Assembly (NCBI GenBank): GCA_947491305.1
Contig: CANLIL010000008.1
Coordinates: forward strand, 1-64,000
Origin: Flavobacteriales bacterium
GTDB taxonomy: Bacteria; Bacteroidota; Bacteroidia; Flavobacteriales_D; Crocinitomicaceae
Reading direction: 5' to 3'
Length of the DNA: 64,000 nt
In this document: one piece after another, positions 46,821 to 56,474 of the stretch
Numbering within the stretch: the first letter of the stretch is position 1
How the letters are laid out: each line of letters begins with the position of its first letter
Notes under the pieces: generated by a model
What the model saw: the letters and a program-made list of their open reading frames with translations, nothing else
Database searches by the model: none
Told to the model about the DNA's origin: nothing
Position numbers and translations under genes: made by a program

Positions 46821-47792
46821 ATGCCTGAATATTCATCGATTTTCAACATTCATTCAGCTGAAGAATTTCAGAAAATTGCGTTAGATTTTTTCGACTTTCA
46901 ATCTGAAAATTGTACAATTTACAGAGAATTCATACAGTCACTCGGGAAATCAAAACCCACAAAATTGGATGAAATCCCATTTTTACCGATAGATTTTTTT
47001 AAAACACACAACGTTACGTGTTACCCATCAATTGAACCAGAAAAAACATTTCTTAGTAGCGGAACAACGCAAGGATTCAGAAGCAAGCATCCAATTCACG
47101 ACCTTAAACTATACGAAACTTCATTCTTAAAAACCTACGAACAATTTATTGGTCAATCTAAAGACCAAATCATTCTTGCTCTTTTACCTAATTATGTTGA
47201 ACAAGGATCTTCAAGCTTGGTTTACATGGTCGATCGATTAATTGAGGAAAGTGAAAACGAATTATCAGGCTTTTTATTAAACAATCTTAATGAAGTTGAA
47301 AAACGCTACAAGCAAGCTTTAATTTCAGGAAAAAAAGTAATTATTTTTGGCGTTTCGTATGCACTTTTAGACTTAGCTGAACAACATATTGATCTTTCAA
47401 ATGCAACGATTATTGAAACAGGTGGCATGAAAGGCAGGCGAAAAGAATTGACTAAAACCGAATTGCATACTGCGTTGAAAAATGGATTAAATGTTCCTGT
47501 GATTCATTCAGAATATGGAATGACGGAATTACTTTCTCAAGCCTATAGTGACCAAAACGAATTGTTCACTCCTCCAAATTGGATGAAAATAAGCTGTAGA
47601 GATGTGAACGATCCATTTCACCTTGTAGCCGAAGGGAAAACAGGTGGGATAAATGTGATTGACCTTGCTAATATAAACAGCTGTTGTTTTATTGCTACAC
47701 AAGATTTAGGTCAAATTCACGGAAACCAATTTAAAGTTATGGGTCGCTTTGATCAATCCGATATTAGAGGGTGTAATTTATTAATTGAATAA
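46821..47792 (+). CDS. LuxE/PaaK-like acyl-protein synthetase family protein
   Basis: A 323-residue member of the adenylate-forming (ANL) superfamily in the short LuxE-like form without the mobile C-terminal domain. The phosphate-binding loop SSGTTQ is at residues 79-84 and the YGMTE adenine-site motif at 232-236; DLGQIHGNQFKVMGRFDQSD near 290-310 corresponds to the Asp/Arg region. LuxE activates fatty acids for luciferase, but no lux genes are present, so the acyl or aryl substrate is unknown. The ATG at 46821 was chosen over a longer frame inside the permease gene. Confidence 0.78.
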   Translation: MPEYSSIFNIHSAEEFQKIALDFFDFQSENCTIYREFIQSLGKSKPTKLDEIPFLPIDFFKTHNVTCYPSIEPEKTFLSSGTTQGFRSKHPIHDLKLYETSFLKTYEQFIGQSKDQIILALLPNYVEQGSSSLVYMVDRLIEESENELSGFLLNNLNEVEKRYKQALISGKKVIIFGVSYALLDLAEQHIDLSNATIIETGGMKGRRKELTKTELHTALKNGLNVPVIHSEYGMTELLSQAYSDQNELFTPPNWMKISCRDVNDPFHLVAEGKTGGINVIDLANINSCCFIATQDLGQIHGNQFKVMGRFDQSDIRGCNLLIE

Positions 47793-47826
47793 TTCAAAAA
47801 AATATTTAATTACATTTACAGAGATT

Positions 47827-48216
47827 ATGACAAATTCAACACTATTAATTTTATTATCCATTGGACTTGGCGCTGGCATGCTTAGTGGCTTTGTTGGAAT
47901 TGGTGGCGGCGTTGTTATTGTTCCTGCATTGGTGTTTTTATTAGGCTTAAGTCAACATGAAGCACAAGGAACGAGTTTATTTGTACTCGTTATGCCAGTG
48001 GTTTTTCTCGCGCTCACAAATTACTGGAAAACAGGCAATGTAAATTGGAAATACGGGCTAATCATTGCAATTGCATTTATTATCGGCGGTTTTTTTGGTT
48101 CAAAATTATCATTAAAACTATCGCCACAAATTGTTAAATTAGCATTTGGCCTACTTATGGCATATGTGTCTTTTCAATTAATTTTTTCAAGTATTCAAGA
48201 AATAAAAGCGAAATGA
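47827..48216 (+). CDS. Half-size TauE/SafE (TSUP) family membrane protein
   Basis: A 129-residue membrane protein with about four helices. GAGMLSGFVGIGGGVVIVPALV near 13-34 and the following LSQHEAQGTSL are the TSUP (TauE/SafE) repeat motif, present once rather than twice. Full-size members are about 250 residues, so this one probably dimerises. An earlier TTG start at 47785 overlaps the previous gene and is unlikely. Its stop overlaps the next ATG (ATGA at 48213-48216). The transported anion is not evident. Confidence 0.8.
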   Translation: MTNSTLLILLSIGLGAGMLSGFVGIGGGVVIVPALVFLLGLSQHEAQGTSLFVLVMPVVFLALTNYWKTGNVNWKYGLIIAIAFIIGGFFGSKLSLKLSPQIVKLAFGLLMAYVSFQLIFSSIQEIKAK

Positions 48217-49400
48217 ATTCGATTATAATTGATAAAATCAATGCAAAATCAGCAGCAATCTTTGAAAAAGTAATCGCTTACAGAAAGCAGTTACATGCCC
48301 ATCCTGAATTATCATTTCAAGAAGTTGAAACCATGAAATTTGTTTCTGAAAAATTAACAGATTTAGGGATTGAACATACTGCTGGTGTTGGTAAAACTGG
48401 CGTTGTTGCTTTACTAAAAGCCGATCATCACTCCAATGAAATGCCGTGTATTGGACTCCGAGCAGATTTGGATGCATTGCCAATTTTGGAAGAAACAGGA
48501 TTAGATTTTGCTTCTAAAAATACAGGTGTTATGCACGCATGCGGACACGATGTTCACACCTCAATTTTATTAGGTACTGCAGAAATTTTATACGAATTGC
48601 GCAATGAACTTCCGCAGCCAGTAAAATTAATATTTCAACCGGGAGAAGAACAAAATCCAGGTGGCGCAACGTTAATGCTAGCAGATGGTGTTCTTGAAAA
48701 TCCGACAGTAAAAGAAATGTATGCTTTACACGTCTTTCCTGAAATGGAGGCTGGTAAAATTGGATTTAGAGAAGGTTTATACATGGCTTCCAGCGATGAA
48801 ATTCATTTAACAATTCATGGAAAAGGTGGACATGGTGCAACGCCAGCAGCGTGTATTGACCCAATAGTTATTGGTGCTAATTTGATTGTTCAATTGCAAC
48901 AAATTATTAGTAGAAAATGTAATCCAGGAATTCCGTCGGTTTTAACATTTGGTCATTTTGAAGCGCTTGGATCAACCAACGTGATTCCTTCAAAAGCACT
49001 TTTAAAAGGTACCTTCAGAACAATGGACGAGACGTGGCGAGCAGAAGCACTTACTTTGCTTAAAACTCAAATACATGCACTTGTTGAAAGTCAAGGCGCA
49101 ACTGTAGAATTAACGATTAGTAAAGGTTATCCATTTCTAAAAAATGACCCTGCTTTAACAAAAAACCTAAAAACCAAAGCGGCTGAAATAATTGGAAAAG
49201 AAAATGTTATTGATTTACCAATACGCATGACTTCTGAAGATTTTGCCTTTTATGCGCAAAAAATTCCAGTTTGCTTTTTTCGTTTAGGCGTTAGAAATGA
49301 AGCTAAAGGAATCATTCATGCTGTGCATAATTCAAAATTTGACAGCGATGATGCTGCCTTAATAACGGGAATGAGATCAATGTCAATCGCTGTATTCTAA
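48213..49400 (+). CDS. M20 family metallo-amidohydrolase
   Basis: Hydrolyses N-acyl amino acids or similar amides with two metal ions. The 395 residues have HAHPELSFQEVE near 29-40, GLRADLDALPILEETG near 78-93, the metal-binding MHACGHDVHTSILLG near 107-121, FQPGEEQNPGGA near 139-150, and a dimerisation domain with GKGGHGATPAACIDP near 204-218. The close relatives are hippurate/N-acetyl-amino-acid hydrolases; the exact substrate is unknown. It is translationally coupled to both neighbours (ATGA upstream, TAATG downstream). Confidence 0.9.
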   Translation: MNSIIIDKINAKSAAIFEKVIAYRKQLHAHPELSFQEVETMKFVSEKLTDLGIEHTAGVGKTGVVALLKADHHSNEMPCIGLRADLDALPILEETGLDFASKNTGVMHACGHDVHTSILLGTAEILYELRNELPQPVKLIFQPGEEQNPGGATLMLADGVLENPTVKEMYALHVFPEMEAGKIGFREGLYMASSDEIHLTIHGKGGHGATPAACIDPIVIGANLIVQLQQIISRKCNPGIPSVLTFGHFEALGSTNVIPSKALLKGTFRTMDETWRAEALTLLKTQIHALVESQGATVELTISKGYPFLKNDPALTKNLKTKAAEIIGKENVIDLPIRMTSEDFAFYAQKIPVCFFRLGVRNEAKGIIHAVHNSKFDSDDAALITGMRSMSIAVF

Positions 49401-49816
49401 TGATGAAATCACTTCAAATAGCACTCATCTTCTTGCTACTTTTAGCTTGTAACAAAGAACAAACTTTGTTGGACGATTTAAATGGCACTTGGAAAATTAA
49501 TGGTGTTAGTTTAACAGATAGTGAAGGGATTCGTTATGAAGGATCCATAATAGCTGGACAATTAACTATTAACAGCAATTCAAAAACTTACACATTCAAT
49601 TTGAATTATAGTACTAGCATTGTTTCAAACACCTATAATTATTCAGGTACATTTTCGTTAAGTTCTGATAGTAAAATTGTTCAATTAAAGTATTTAAAAC
49701 CTTCCAATGAGCTATATTCCTATGAATTCAAACTTATATATGCTTCAAAAGATTATTTAAAAATTGAATATTGGGACGAATCCTATCGCTTGAACACCTT
49801 GCTTTTATCGCGTTAA
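49400..49816 (+). CDS. Lipocalin-like lipoprotein
   Basis: A 138-residue protein with a lipoprotein signal peptide (MMKSLQIALIFLLLLACNKE; lipobox LLAC, Cys at 17). The mature part starts LLDDLNGTWKINGVSL, a lipocalin-like opening, and continues with alternating beta strands (KTYTFNLNYS, IVQLKYL, YLKIEYWDE). It starts on the last base of the M20 stop and ends convergent with recQ, sharing TTAA. Function unknown. Confidence 0.68.
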   Translation: MMKSLQIALIFLLLLACNKEQTLLDDLNGTWKINGVSLTDSEGIRYEGSIIAGQLTINSNSKTYTFNLNYSTSIVSNTYNYSGTFSLSSDSKIVQLKYLKPSNELYSYEFKLIYASKDYLKIEYWDESYRLNTLLLSR

Positions 49817-51996
49817 TTTGCTAGTTCACTCATAAAACGAATACGCATTAATCGCAATTCTTCTTCTGAATAATCCCCATCAAATTCGTGGTAAGCATCT
49901 TTTAAATCGTCTGTTTCAGCCTCTCTAAAATAATCAAATATTTCTTTTTGATTTTCTGGATCTAAAATATCATCGATGTAATAATTGATGTTCACGCGTG
50001 TTCCAGATGAAACAATTGCTTCTAATTCTTCTAATACTTCGTCCATTGATTTTCCTTGCGCTTTGCCAATGTCCTCCAAAGGTAATTTACGATCAATGTT
50101 TTGAATTAATTGAACTTTTAATCCTGATTTATTTACCAGAGATTTTACAACCATGTCATGAGGACGTTCAATTTCATTGTCTTCAACATATTGTTCAATC
50201 AACGCAACAAACGGGGCGCCATATCTAGCGGCTTTTCCTGTTCCGACTCCTTGAATATTGGTTAACTCATCCAAGGTAATTGGATATTGAAAACACATTT
50301 CTTTTAAAGAAGGTTCTTGAAAAATAACAAACGGTGGAATGTTCTTTTGTTTAGACAACGATTTTCTTAAATCGACAAGCATACTATACAAAACGTCATC
50401 AAACGCAGCTCCTTTACCACTTAAAGAAATGCCTGCATCATCATCATCATCAGAACTATAATCGTGTTCTTTGATTAATTTAAAGCTTGTAGGATTTTTT
50501 AAGAATGCTTTACCTTCCTCAGTAATTTTTAGAATTCCGAAAGATTCAATGTCTTTAGATATAAAACCAGCAACTATTACTTGCCGAGTAACTGCATTCC
50601 AGAAATGTTCATCCTTTTGTTTTCCACTTCCAAAACCTTTCAACACATCGTGCTTGTAAGTCTTAATATCAGACGTTAAATTACCTGCTAAAAAAGAACA
50701 ATAATGCTTTGTTTTTTGAGTTTCTTGCAATTCAATCAGTGCCTTTAACAATAAGACAACTTCGTTTTCTCCTTCTGATTTTTCACGAGGATGCTTACAA
50801 TTATCACAGAATTTATTGCATTTTTTTTCGTCAAAATATTCACCAAAATAATGCAAGATAAATTTTCTCCTACAAACAGATGTTTCTGAGTAAGAAACGA
50901 TTTCGTTTAACAATTGCTTACCAATTTCTTGTTCTGCAAGTGGTTTGCCTTGTAGGAATTTTTCTAATTTTTCAATGTCTTTGTAACTGTAAAAAGTAAC
51001 ACATTCCCCTTCTCCTCCATCTCGACCAGCTCTTCCCGTTTCTTGGTAATAACTTTCGAGTGATTTTGGAATATCGTGGTGAATAACGTAGCGAACATCT
51101 GGTTTATCTATTCCCATTCCAAAAGCAATCGTAGCAACAATCACACTAGCTTCCTCCATCAAGAACATGTCCTGATGATTGGCACGTGTATTTGCGTCTA
51201 AACCTGCATGATATGCTAAAGCATTAATACCATTTACTTGCAATAATTCGGTCAATTCCTCCACCTTTTTACGACTCAAGCAATAGATGATACCACTTTT
51301 ACCTTCTTTCGTACGAATGTATTTAATGATTTGCTTTTCAACATCGCGTTTAGGGCGAATTTCATAAAATAAATTATCGCGATTAAAAGAAGATTTAAAT
51401 AGAACAGCATCCAACATATTCAAGTTTTTTTGAATGTCGTATTGGACTTTTGGTGTTGCTGTTGCAGTTAATGCAATGATAGGAACATTTGATATTTTTT
51501 CAAAAATCTCTCTTAAACGGCGGTATTCTGGCCTGAAATCATGCCCCCATTCTGAAATACAATGTGCTTCGTCAATCGCGAAAAATGAAATTGAAACAGA
51601 AGTTAAAAAATCTATGTTTTCTTGTTTTGTTAATGATTCTGGAGCGACATACAGCAACTTTGTTACGCCGTCTTGGATGTCTTTCTTTACGCGTGTAATT
51701 TCTGTTTTTGAAAGGGATGAATTTAAAAAGTGAGCAACCGCTTCATTTTCACTTACATTTCGAATAGCATCAACTTGATTTTTCATTAGTGCAATCAAAG
51801 GGGAAACTATAATCGCTGTTCCTTCAGAAATCAACGCTGGCAATTGATAGCACATTGATTTTCCACCACCAGTAGGCATAATTACAAACGTGTTTTTTCC
51901 ATCTAAGACATTTGTAATTATAGCTTCCTGCTTACCTTTAAAACTATCGAATCCAAAATATTTGCGCAATGCTACTTTAAGATCGTTTTTTACCAT
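49813..51996 (-). CDS. recQ: ATP-dependent DNA helicase RecQ
   Basis: 3'-5' helicase for recombination and fork repair. The 727 residues carry Walker A PTGGGKS at 41-47, DEAH at 142-145, the aromatic-rich loop region ISEWGHDFRPEYR, and the motif VI QETGRAGRDG at 328-337. The zinc-binding Cys cluster (CRRKFILHYFGEYF, then CNKFCDNC) lies near 374-397, followed by the winged-helix RQC region and an HRDC domain near 535-610. A further C-terminal acidic tail of about 100 residues follows. The gene is divergent from tatC. Confidence 0.95.
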   Translation of the reverse strand: MVKNDLKVALRKYFGFDSFKGKQEAIITNVLDGKNTFVIMPTGGGKSMCYQLPALISEGTAIIVSPLIALMKNQVDAIRNVSENEAVAHFLNSSLSKTEITRVKKDIQDGVTKLLYVAPESLTKQENIDFLTSVSISFFAIDEAHCISEWGHDFRPEYRRLREIFEKISNVPIIALTATATPKVQYDIQKNLNMLDAVLFKSSFNRDNLFYEIRPKRDVEKQIIKYIRTKEGKSGIIYCLSRKKVEELTELLQVNGINALAYHAGLDANTRANHQDMFLMEEASVIVATIAFGMGIDKPDVRYVIHHDIPKSLESYYQETGRAGRDGGEGECVTFYSYKDIEKLEKFLQGKPLAEQEIGKQLLNEIVSYSETSVCRRKFILHYFGEYFDEKKCNKFCDNCKHPREKSEGENEVVLLLKALIELQETQKTKHYCSFLAGNLTSDIKTYKHDVLKGFGSGKQKDEHFWNAVTRQVIVAGFISKDIESFGILKITEEGKAFLKNPTSFKLIKEHDYSSDDDDDAGISLSGKGAAFDDVLYSMLVDLRKSLSKQKNIPPFVIFQEPSLKEMCFQYPITLDELTNIQGVGTGKAARYGAPFVALIEQYVEDNEIERPHDMVVKSLVNKSGLKVQLIQNIDRKLPLEDIGKAQGKSMDEVLEELEAIVSSGTRVNINYYIDDILDPENQKEIFDYFREAETDDLKDAYHEFDGDYSEEELRLMRIRFMSELAN

Positions 51997-52152
51997 TTTT
52001 CGTATATAAATACTTATCTAAAATTTTACATAAAGATAATACGTTTTTTTGAGAACACTTGGTTAAACTCACTAAATTATTAGCAAATATTTATTAAATA
52101 AGTAAAAATACAGATAGATTGGATAATATTTTATGAATTGAGAGTAATTGCT

Positions 52153-52160
52153 TAAATTTG
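52153..52160 (+). promoter_or_regulatory. Promoter -7 element for tatC-lptB
   Basis: TAAATTTG followed by C, a perfect TAnnTTTG match, ends only 6 bases before the tatC ATG at 52167. Transcription would therefore begin at or within a base or two of the start codon. Confidence 0.55.
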
Positions 52161-52166
52161 CCGACA

Positions 52167-52955
52167 ATGTCAGAAGATAAAAAAATGTCATTTTTAGACC
52201 ATCTTGAAGAATTAAGATGGCGATTGGTGCGAATTTCAATTTCGATTTTGGTGGTTGCAAGTACCTTGTTTTATTTCCAAGAATGGATCATGAATACTTT
52301 TTTTATGTCGATGAAGAATTCAAACTTCATTACCTTTAAAGTAATGTGTCGCTATTTCAATGTTTGTATCGAAGATATTCCCGTTAGTTTTCAAAGCACG
52401 ACCATGTCAGGCCAATTTAGTTATGCCTTGATGATGAGCTTAATGGGCGGAGTTGTCGTATCTTTTCCATTTATTTTTCATCAATTGTGGTCCTTTGTAA
52501 AGCCAGGATTAAAACAAAACGAAAAATCTGTTGCCAAAGGAATCGTTTTTTATGTGAGTATCTTATTTTTTATTGGGATTTTATTTGGCTATTTTGTTGT
52601 TGCTCCGTTAAGTGTTCAATTCTTTGGTGCTTATAAAATTAGCTCTCAAATTCAAAATATTTTTACAATAAGTTCTTATTTGAGCATGATTTTGTCAACG
52701 GTGTTTTACTCGGGCTTACTTTTTTTATTGCCGGTAATAGCTCACTTGTTAACAAAGCTTGGGGTGCTTTCATCTGCATTTTTAAAAAAATACCGTAAAC
52801 ATTCAATTGTTGGGGTATTAATTCTATCCGCAGCAATTACTCCACCGGATGTCGTCTCTCAAATTATTGTTGCAATTCCAATCGTAATATTATACGAAAT
52901 TGGAATTCTTGTTTCTAGAAAAGTTGAACGAGAACGCGAAAAAAACATACTTTAA
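52167..52955 (+). CDS. tatC: Sec-independent protein translocase TatC
   Basis: Receptor for twin-arginine signal peptides in the inner membrane. The ATG at 52167 gives 262 residues: SFLDHLEELRWRLVR near 8-22 is the classical TatC start and contains the conserved Glu of the signal-peptide site. Six membrane helices follow, including VVSFPFIFHQLWSFVKPGL near 99-117. ILSAAITPPDVVSQIIVAIP near 222-241 is the C-terminal signature. tatA/B are not adjacent. lptB follows by 27 bases. Confidence 0.95.
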   Translation: MSEDKKMSFLDHLEELRWRLVRISISILVVASTLFYFQEWIMNTFFMSMKNSNFITFKVMCRYFNVCIEDIPVSFQSTTMSGQFSYALMMSLMGGVVVSFPFIFHQLWSFVKPGLKQNEKSVAKGIVFYVSILFFIGILFGYFVVAPLSVQFFGAYKISSQIQNIFTISSYLSMILSTVFYSGLLFLLPVIAHLLTKLGVLSSAFLKKYRKHSIVGVLILSAAITPPDVVSQIIVAIPIVILYEIGILVSRKVEREREKNIL

Positions 52956-52982
52956 TCCACTGATTTTTTAATTCTAAGCAAC

Positions 52983-53711
52983 GTGAAATTATACACCGAA
53001 GACATCAAGAAAACCTACAAAGGAAGAGGCGTTGTAAAAGGCGTTACAATTGAAGTGAAACAAGGAGAAATTGTTGGTTTGTTAGGTCCAAATGGCGCTG
53101 GAAAAACAACGTCTTTTTATATGATCGTTGGATTGGTAAGTCCTGATTCCGGCAAGGTATTTCTAGACGATGTTGATATTACCAACTACCCCATGTACAA
53201 ACGTTCTCAATTAGGAATTGGCTACCTACCGCAAGAAGTCTCTGTTTTTAGAAAATTAAGTGTTGAGGATAATATCCTAGCGATATTAGAAATGACTGAC
53301 TTAAATAAGTTCGAGCGAAAAGAAAAATTAGAACAATTATTGGAAGAATTTAGCTTAACACACGTACGCAAAAATTTAGGTAATCGTTTGTCTGGAGGAG
53401 AAAAAAGAAGGACAGAAATCGCGAGAGCCTTGGCAACAAACCCTAAATTTGTTTTGTTAGATGAGCCTTTTGCAGGTGTGGACCCGATAGCTGTAGAAGA
53501 TATTCAAAGCATCATTTCTGAATTACGAAAAAAAAACATTGGAATATTAATTACTGATCACAACGTTCAAGAAACACTATCGATTACTGATAGAGCATAC
53601 TTATTGTTTGAAGGGAATATTTTGAAGACTGGAACTGCAGAAGAACTTGCAGCCGACGAACAGGTGCGAAAAGTTTACCTTGGCCAAAATTTCGAACTGC
53701 GTAAAAAATAA
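52983..53711 (+). CDS. lptB: LPS export ABC transporter ATP-binding protein LptB
   Basis: ATPase that powers LPS extraction from the inner membrane with LptFG. The 242 residues have Walker [10 protein letters not shown] near 34-42, a Q-loop [11 protein letters not shown] near 82, the signature [15 protein letters not shown] near 138-152 and Walker [14 protein letters not shown]. The E(x)GP-like start [21 protein letters not shown] fits the LptB family. The start is GTG. It is probably co-transcribed with tatC. Confidence 0.95.
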   Translation: MKLYTEDIKKTYKGRGVVKGVTIEVKQGEIVGLLGPNGAGKTTSFYMIVGLVSPDSGKVFLDDVDITNYPMYKRSQLGIGYLPQEVSVFRKLSVEDNILAILEMTDLNKFERKEKLEQLLEEFSLTHVRKNLGNRLSGGEKRRTEIARALATNPKFVLLDEPFAGVDPIAVEDIQSIISELRKKNIGILITDHNVQETLSITDRAYLLFEGNILKTGTAEELAADEQVRKVYLGQNFELRKK

Positions 53712-53712
53712 A

Positions 53713-53740
53713 AAAGGCCATTTCTCAATGACCTTTCACT
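53713..53740 (-). terminator. Terminator after the small lipoprotein gene
   Basis: A 10-bp stem AAAGG.CATT/AATG.CCTTT with one wobble (G-U on the minus strand) and a 4-base loop, followed on the minus strand by a T run. It may also help end lptB transcription, but the plus strand lacks a T run. Confidence 0.75.
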
Positions 53741-53753
53741 ATATCTAATAAGC

Positions 53754-53894
53754 TTATTTAGCTGAATTTACACGAATAGTTTTAGAGTCATTTTGTGAAT
53801 AGGCATCACATTTTGATCTTTTAGAAGTACTACATGCCGAAAAAGCTGCTGTCATAAATAATCCAACGATTGAAACTAATACTAATTTTTTCAT
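53754..53894 (-). CDS. Small lipoprotein (46 residues)
   Basis: Read from the minus strand: MKKLVLVSIVGLFMTAAFSAC is a lipoprotein signal peptide (lipobox AFSAC, Cys at 21), followed by a short polar tail STSKRSKCDAYSQNDSKT ending VNSAK. It has its own terminator directly below the stop. No family recognised; similar tiny lipoproteins are common in Bacteroidota. Confidence 0.72.
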   Translation of the reverse strand: MKKLVLVSIVGLFMTAAFSACSTSKRSKCDAYSQNDSKTIRVNSAK

Positions 53895-54009
53895 TTTTAT
53901 AAATTTGCGTTGTTTGATAGTGTAAAAATAATCAATTTTATGTTTAAGCGAAAAATTATCTTCATTTTTGTATAAATTATTACTGTAACAACTTCATTTA
54001 AAGAAAAAA

Positions 54010-55707
54010 ATGCTGCGTTTATTCCTATTTCTGGCAATTTCCTTTTGTGTAAGTGAAGCATACAGTCAATCTCCTGTTTATCTCAACTTTAGAACGAAAG
54101 ATTATTTAAAGGTTACAAAAAAGATTCCTTCAGTAGTTGCCAACAAGAAAGAAGCCCTTGATTTTTTAAAGAATTTACAACTTGAAGCGATAAAAAAAGG
54201 CTATTTGGGTGCGTCTGTGGATTCGTTAAGCTATCAACAAGATACGCTTTCGGTTTCATTTAATACCGGAAAACGCTATTCTTATCTTCAACTAAACACT
54301 TCAAAAGAAACGATTGATTTCATCAAGAAAAACAGCCACCTTTCTGAAAAAATACTAACAAAATCAAGTGTAAATCCAACCGAACTAAGTCGTTTGTTAA
54401 AGCAAATCCTTCTTTCATTAAATTCAAACGGCTACCCTTTTGCTCAATGTTACCTCGAAAATCTAACTGAAACAACGCACGAACTGACTGCAGATTTAAC
54501 AATTCAAAAAGGCGCATTATTTCAACTTTCTGAGATGCATGTAAAAGGAGATTCTGCAATTTCAACTTCATTTATTAGCACATTAATTGACCTTAAAATC
54601 GGAGAACTATACGATGAAACTAAATTAGCTGAAATTTCAAAAAAAATTGCGCAATTAACATACTTGAAAGAAATAAAACCGTTTGAATTGTTGTTTACGG
54701 ACCATGGTTTTGAGATTTATCTTTATTTAAAATCTGTTCCATTATCATCCTTAAATGGTGTCGTTGGACTTCAACAAAATGATCAAAATAAGCCGGTAAG
54801 TTTTACAGGAGAACTTGATTTGAAACTATTAAATACCCTAAAAAGAGGTGAACAAATTAATTTGAATTGGAGAAGCATTCAAGCACAAACCCAAAACTTA
54901 AAAGCATCGATCAATTACCCCTTTCTTTTTAAAAGTAGGTTTGGTGTAGATGGTCAATTTCATTTGTACAAAAGAGATACGACATTTTTAGAGCTCAAAA
55001 CAACCGTTGGAATTCAATATGCTTTGAATAGTGGCAGCCTGTTATCTGTGTTTTATCAAAACTCCACTTCATCTCGTTTAGGTGGAAGCAGCAATAATCC
55101 ACTTTTCACCAACCTGTCATCCGTCAACACCAACGCATACGGAATCAGTTATAGCAATCGTTTAGTTGATTACCTTCCCAACCCAACAAAAGGACGGAAT
55201 ATCCAAGCTTCCATTGCAATTGGTAATCGAAGTGCTCAAAATTCTGACACGAGTAAAACCATACAAAGCACAACAGTTAAGGGATCAATTAAACTTGAAT
55301 TCTATTTTCCAATAACCGCTAGAAATGTATTTCATCTTTCCAGTAAAACTGATTTTTACCTTGCTCCAATCATTTATCAAAATGAAGTTTTTAGGTTTGG
55401 TGGACAAACATCTTTAAGAGGATTCAATGAAGAGGAATTGTATGGAACGACAACTTCAATATTATCGCTAGAATACCGATTTTTGTTGGATAAAAATTCT
55501 AATTTATTTGCTTTTTACGATCAAGCATTGATGGAAAATAATGCTGCAAACTATTACAAAGACGCTCCTTTTGGATTTGGTATTGGTTTATCTTTTGGGA
55601 CAAAAATTGGGATTTTTTCTATTTCATATGCTCTAGGAAAACAATTTAATAATCCTGTTTTGTTGAGTAATGGAAAAGTGCATTTTGGCTACATTGCCTA
55701 TTTTTAA
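54010..55707 (+). CDS. BamA/TamA (Omp85) family outer-membrane protein
   Basis: A 565-residue exported protein. The signal peptide is residues 1-19 (MLRLFLFLAISFCVSEAYS). Two or three POTRA-like alpha/beta repeats (about 25-245) follow, then a C-terminal 16-strand-type barrel with the surface-antigen hallmark VFRFGGQTSLRGFNEEELYG near 461-480 (the RGF tripeptide) and a terminal Phe (GYIAYF). It is shorter than BamA (about 800) and so likely a TamA-like or specialised assembly factor. It is convergent with mlaF, sharing TTAA at 55704-55707. Confidence 0.83.
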   Translation: MLRLFLFLAISFCVSEAYSQSPVYLNFRTKDYLKVTKKIPSVVANKKEALDFLKNLQLEAIKKGYLGASVDSLSYQQDTLSVSFNTGKRYSYLQLNTSKETIDFIKKNSHLSEKILTKSSVNPTELSRLLKQILLSLNSNGYPFAQCYLENLTETTHELTADLTIQKGALFQLSEMHVKGDSAISTSFISTLIDLKIGELYDETKLAEISKKIAQLTYLKEIKPFELLFTDHGFEIYLYLKSVPLSSLNGVVGLQQNDQNKPVSFTGELDLKLLNTLKRGEQINLNWRSIQAQTQNLKASINYPFLFKSRFGVDGQFHLYKRDTTFLELKTTVGIQYALNSGSLLSVFYQNSTSSRLGGSSNNPLFTNLSSVNTNAYGISYSNRLVDYLPNPTKGRNIQASIAIGNRSAQNSDTSKTIQSTTVKGSIKLEFYFPITARNVFHLSSKTDFYLAPIIYQNEVFRFGGQTSLRGFNEEELYGTTTSILSLEYRFLLDKNSNLFAFYDQALMENNAANYYKDAPFGFGIGLSFGTKIGIFSISYALGKQFNNPVLLSNGKVHFGYIAYF

Positions 55708-56474
55708 TGCTTGTTTTTAGTTTGCATCATTTCACGAATATCTTTCATGAATTCAGATGCATAAACAAAATTTTCAATCTCTTTATTTTCGGTTTTAATA
55801 ATTGAATTACGATCACCTTCCCACCAATTCTGACCCTTGTAAATAAACAAGATGTTTTCTCCAATTTCTATCACACTGTTCATGTCATGTGTAATAACGA
55901 TCGTTGTCATATTGTATTCGTACGTAATTTCTTTTATCAAACTATCAATTACAATAGATGTTAACGGGTCTAAACCAGAATTTGGTTCATCACAAAATAA
56001 ATATTTTGGATTCATAGCAATTGCTCGGGCTATCCCGATTCGTTTTTGCATTCCTCCACTACATTCAGAAGGTAAAAGATGGTTATTTCCAGTTAAATTA
56101 ACCCTGTCCAAACAAAAATCCACTCTTTTCTGCATTTCACCTTTTGTCATATTCGTAAGCATAGACAGAGGAAATGACACATTTTCCTCTACGGTCATAG
56201 AATCAAATAATGCAGAACCTTGAAATAACATTCCAATTTCTTTTCTAATTTCAGTGCGTTCTGATCGATTCATTTTAGAGAAATCGCGACCATCAAACAA
56301 AATTTGTCCACTGTCAATCTCGTGTAAACCAATGATACATTTCGCTAAAACAGATTTTCCATGACCTGATTGACCAATAACAAGGTTTACTTTTCCCTTT
56401 TCAAAACGCGCATTAATATTTTGCAACACTTGTTTTGCCCCAAACGATTTAGAAACATTGACTACTTCAATCAT
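55704..56474 (-). CDS. mlaF: MlaF-like ABC transporter ATP-binding protein
   Basis: ATPase of the Mla-type phospholipid transporter between the membranes. The 256 residues have Walker A IGQSGHGKS near 33-41, the signature CSGGMQKRIGIARAIA near 138-153 and Walker B YLFCDEPNSGLDP. A His replaces a small residue in the P loop (GQSGHGKS). Its ATG overlaps the mlaE stop by 4 bases, so the two are coupled; an MCE-domain gene is not in the window. Confidence 0.88.
   Translation of the reverse strand: MIEVVNVSKSFGAKQVLQNINARFEKGKVNLVIGQSGHGKSVLAKCIIGLHEIDSGQILFDGRDFSKMNRSERTEIRKEIGMLFQGSALFDSMTVEENVSFPLSMLTNMTKGEMQKRVDFCLDRVNLTGNNHLLPSECSGGMQKRIGIARAIAMNPKYLFCDEPNSGLDPLTSIVIDSLIKEITYEYNMTTIVITHDMNSVIEIGENILFIYKGQNWWEGDRNSIIKTENKEIENFVYASEFMKDIREMMQTKNKH

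Noticed and set aside
46821-47792. A bioluminescence (lux) operon suggested by the LuxE-like gene
   Set aside because: No luxAB, luxC or luxD genes are nearby; the neighbours are transporters and a hydrolase.
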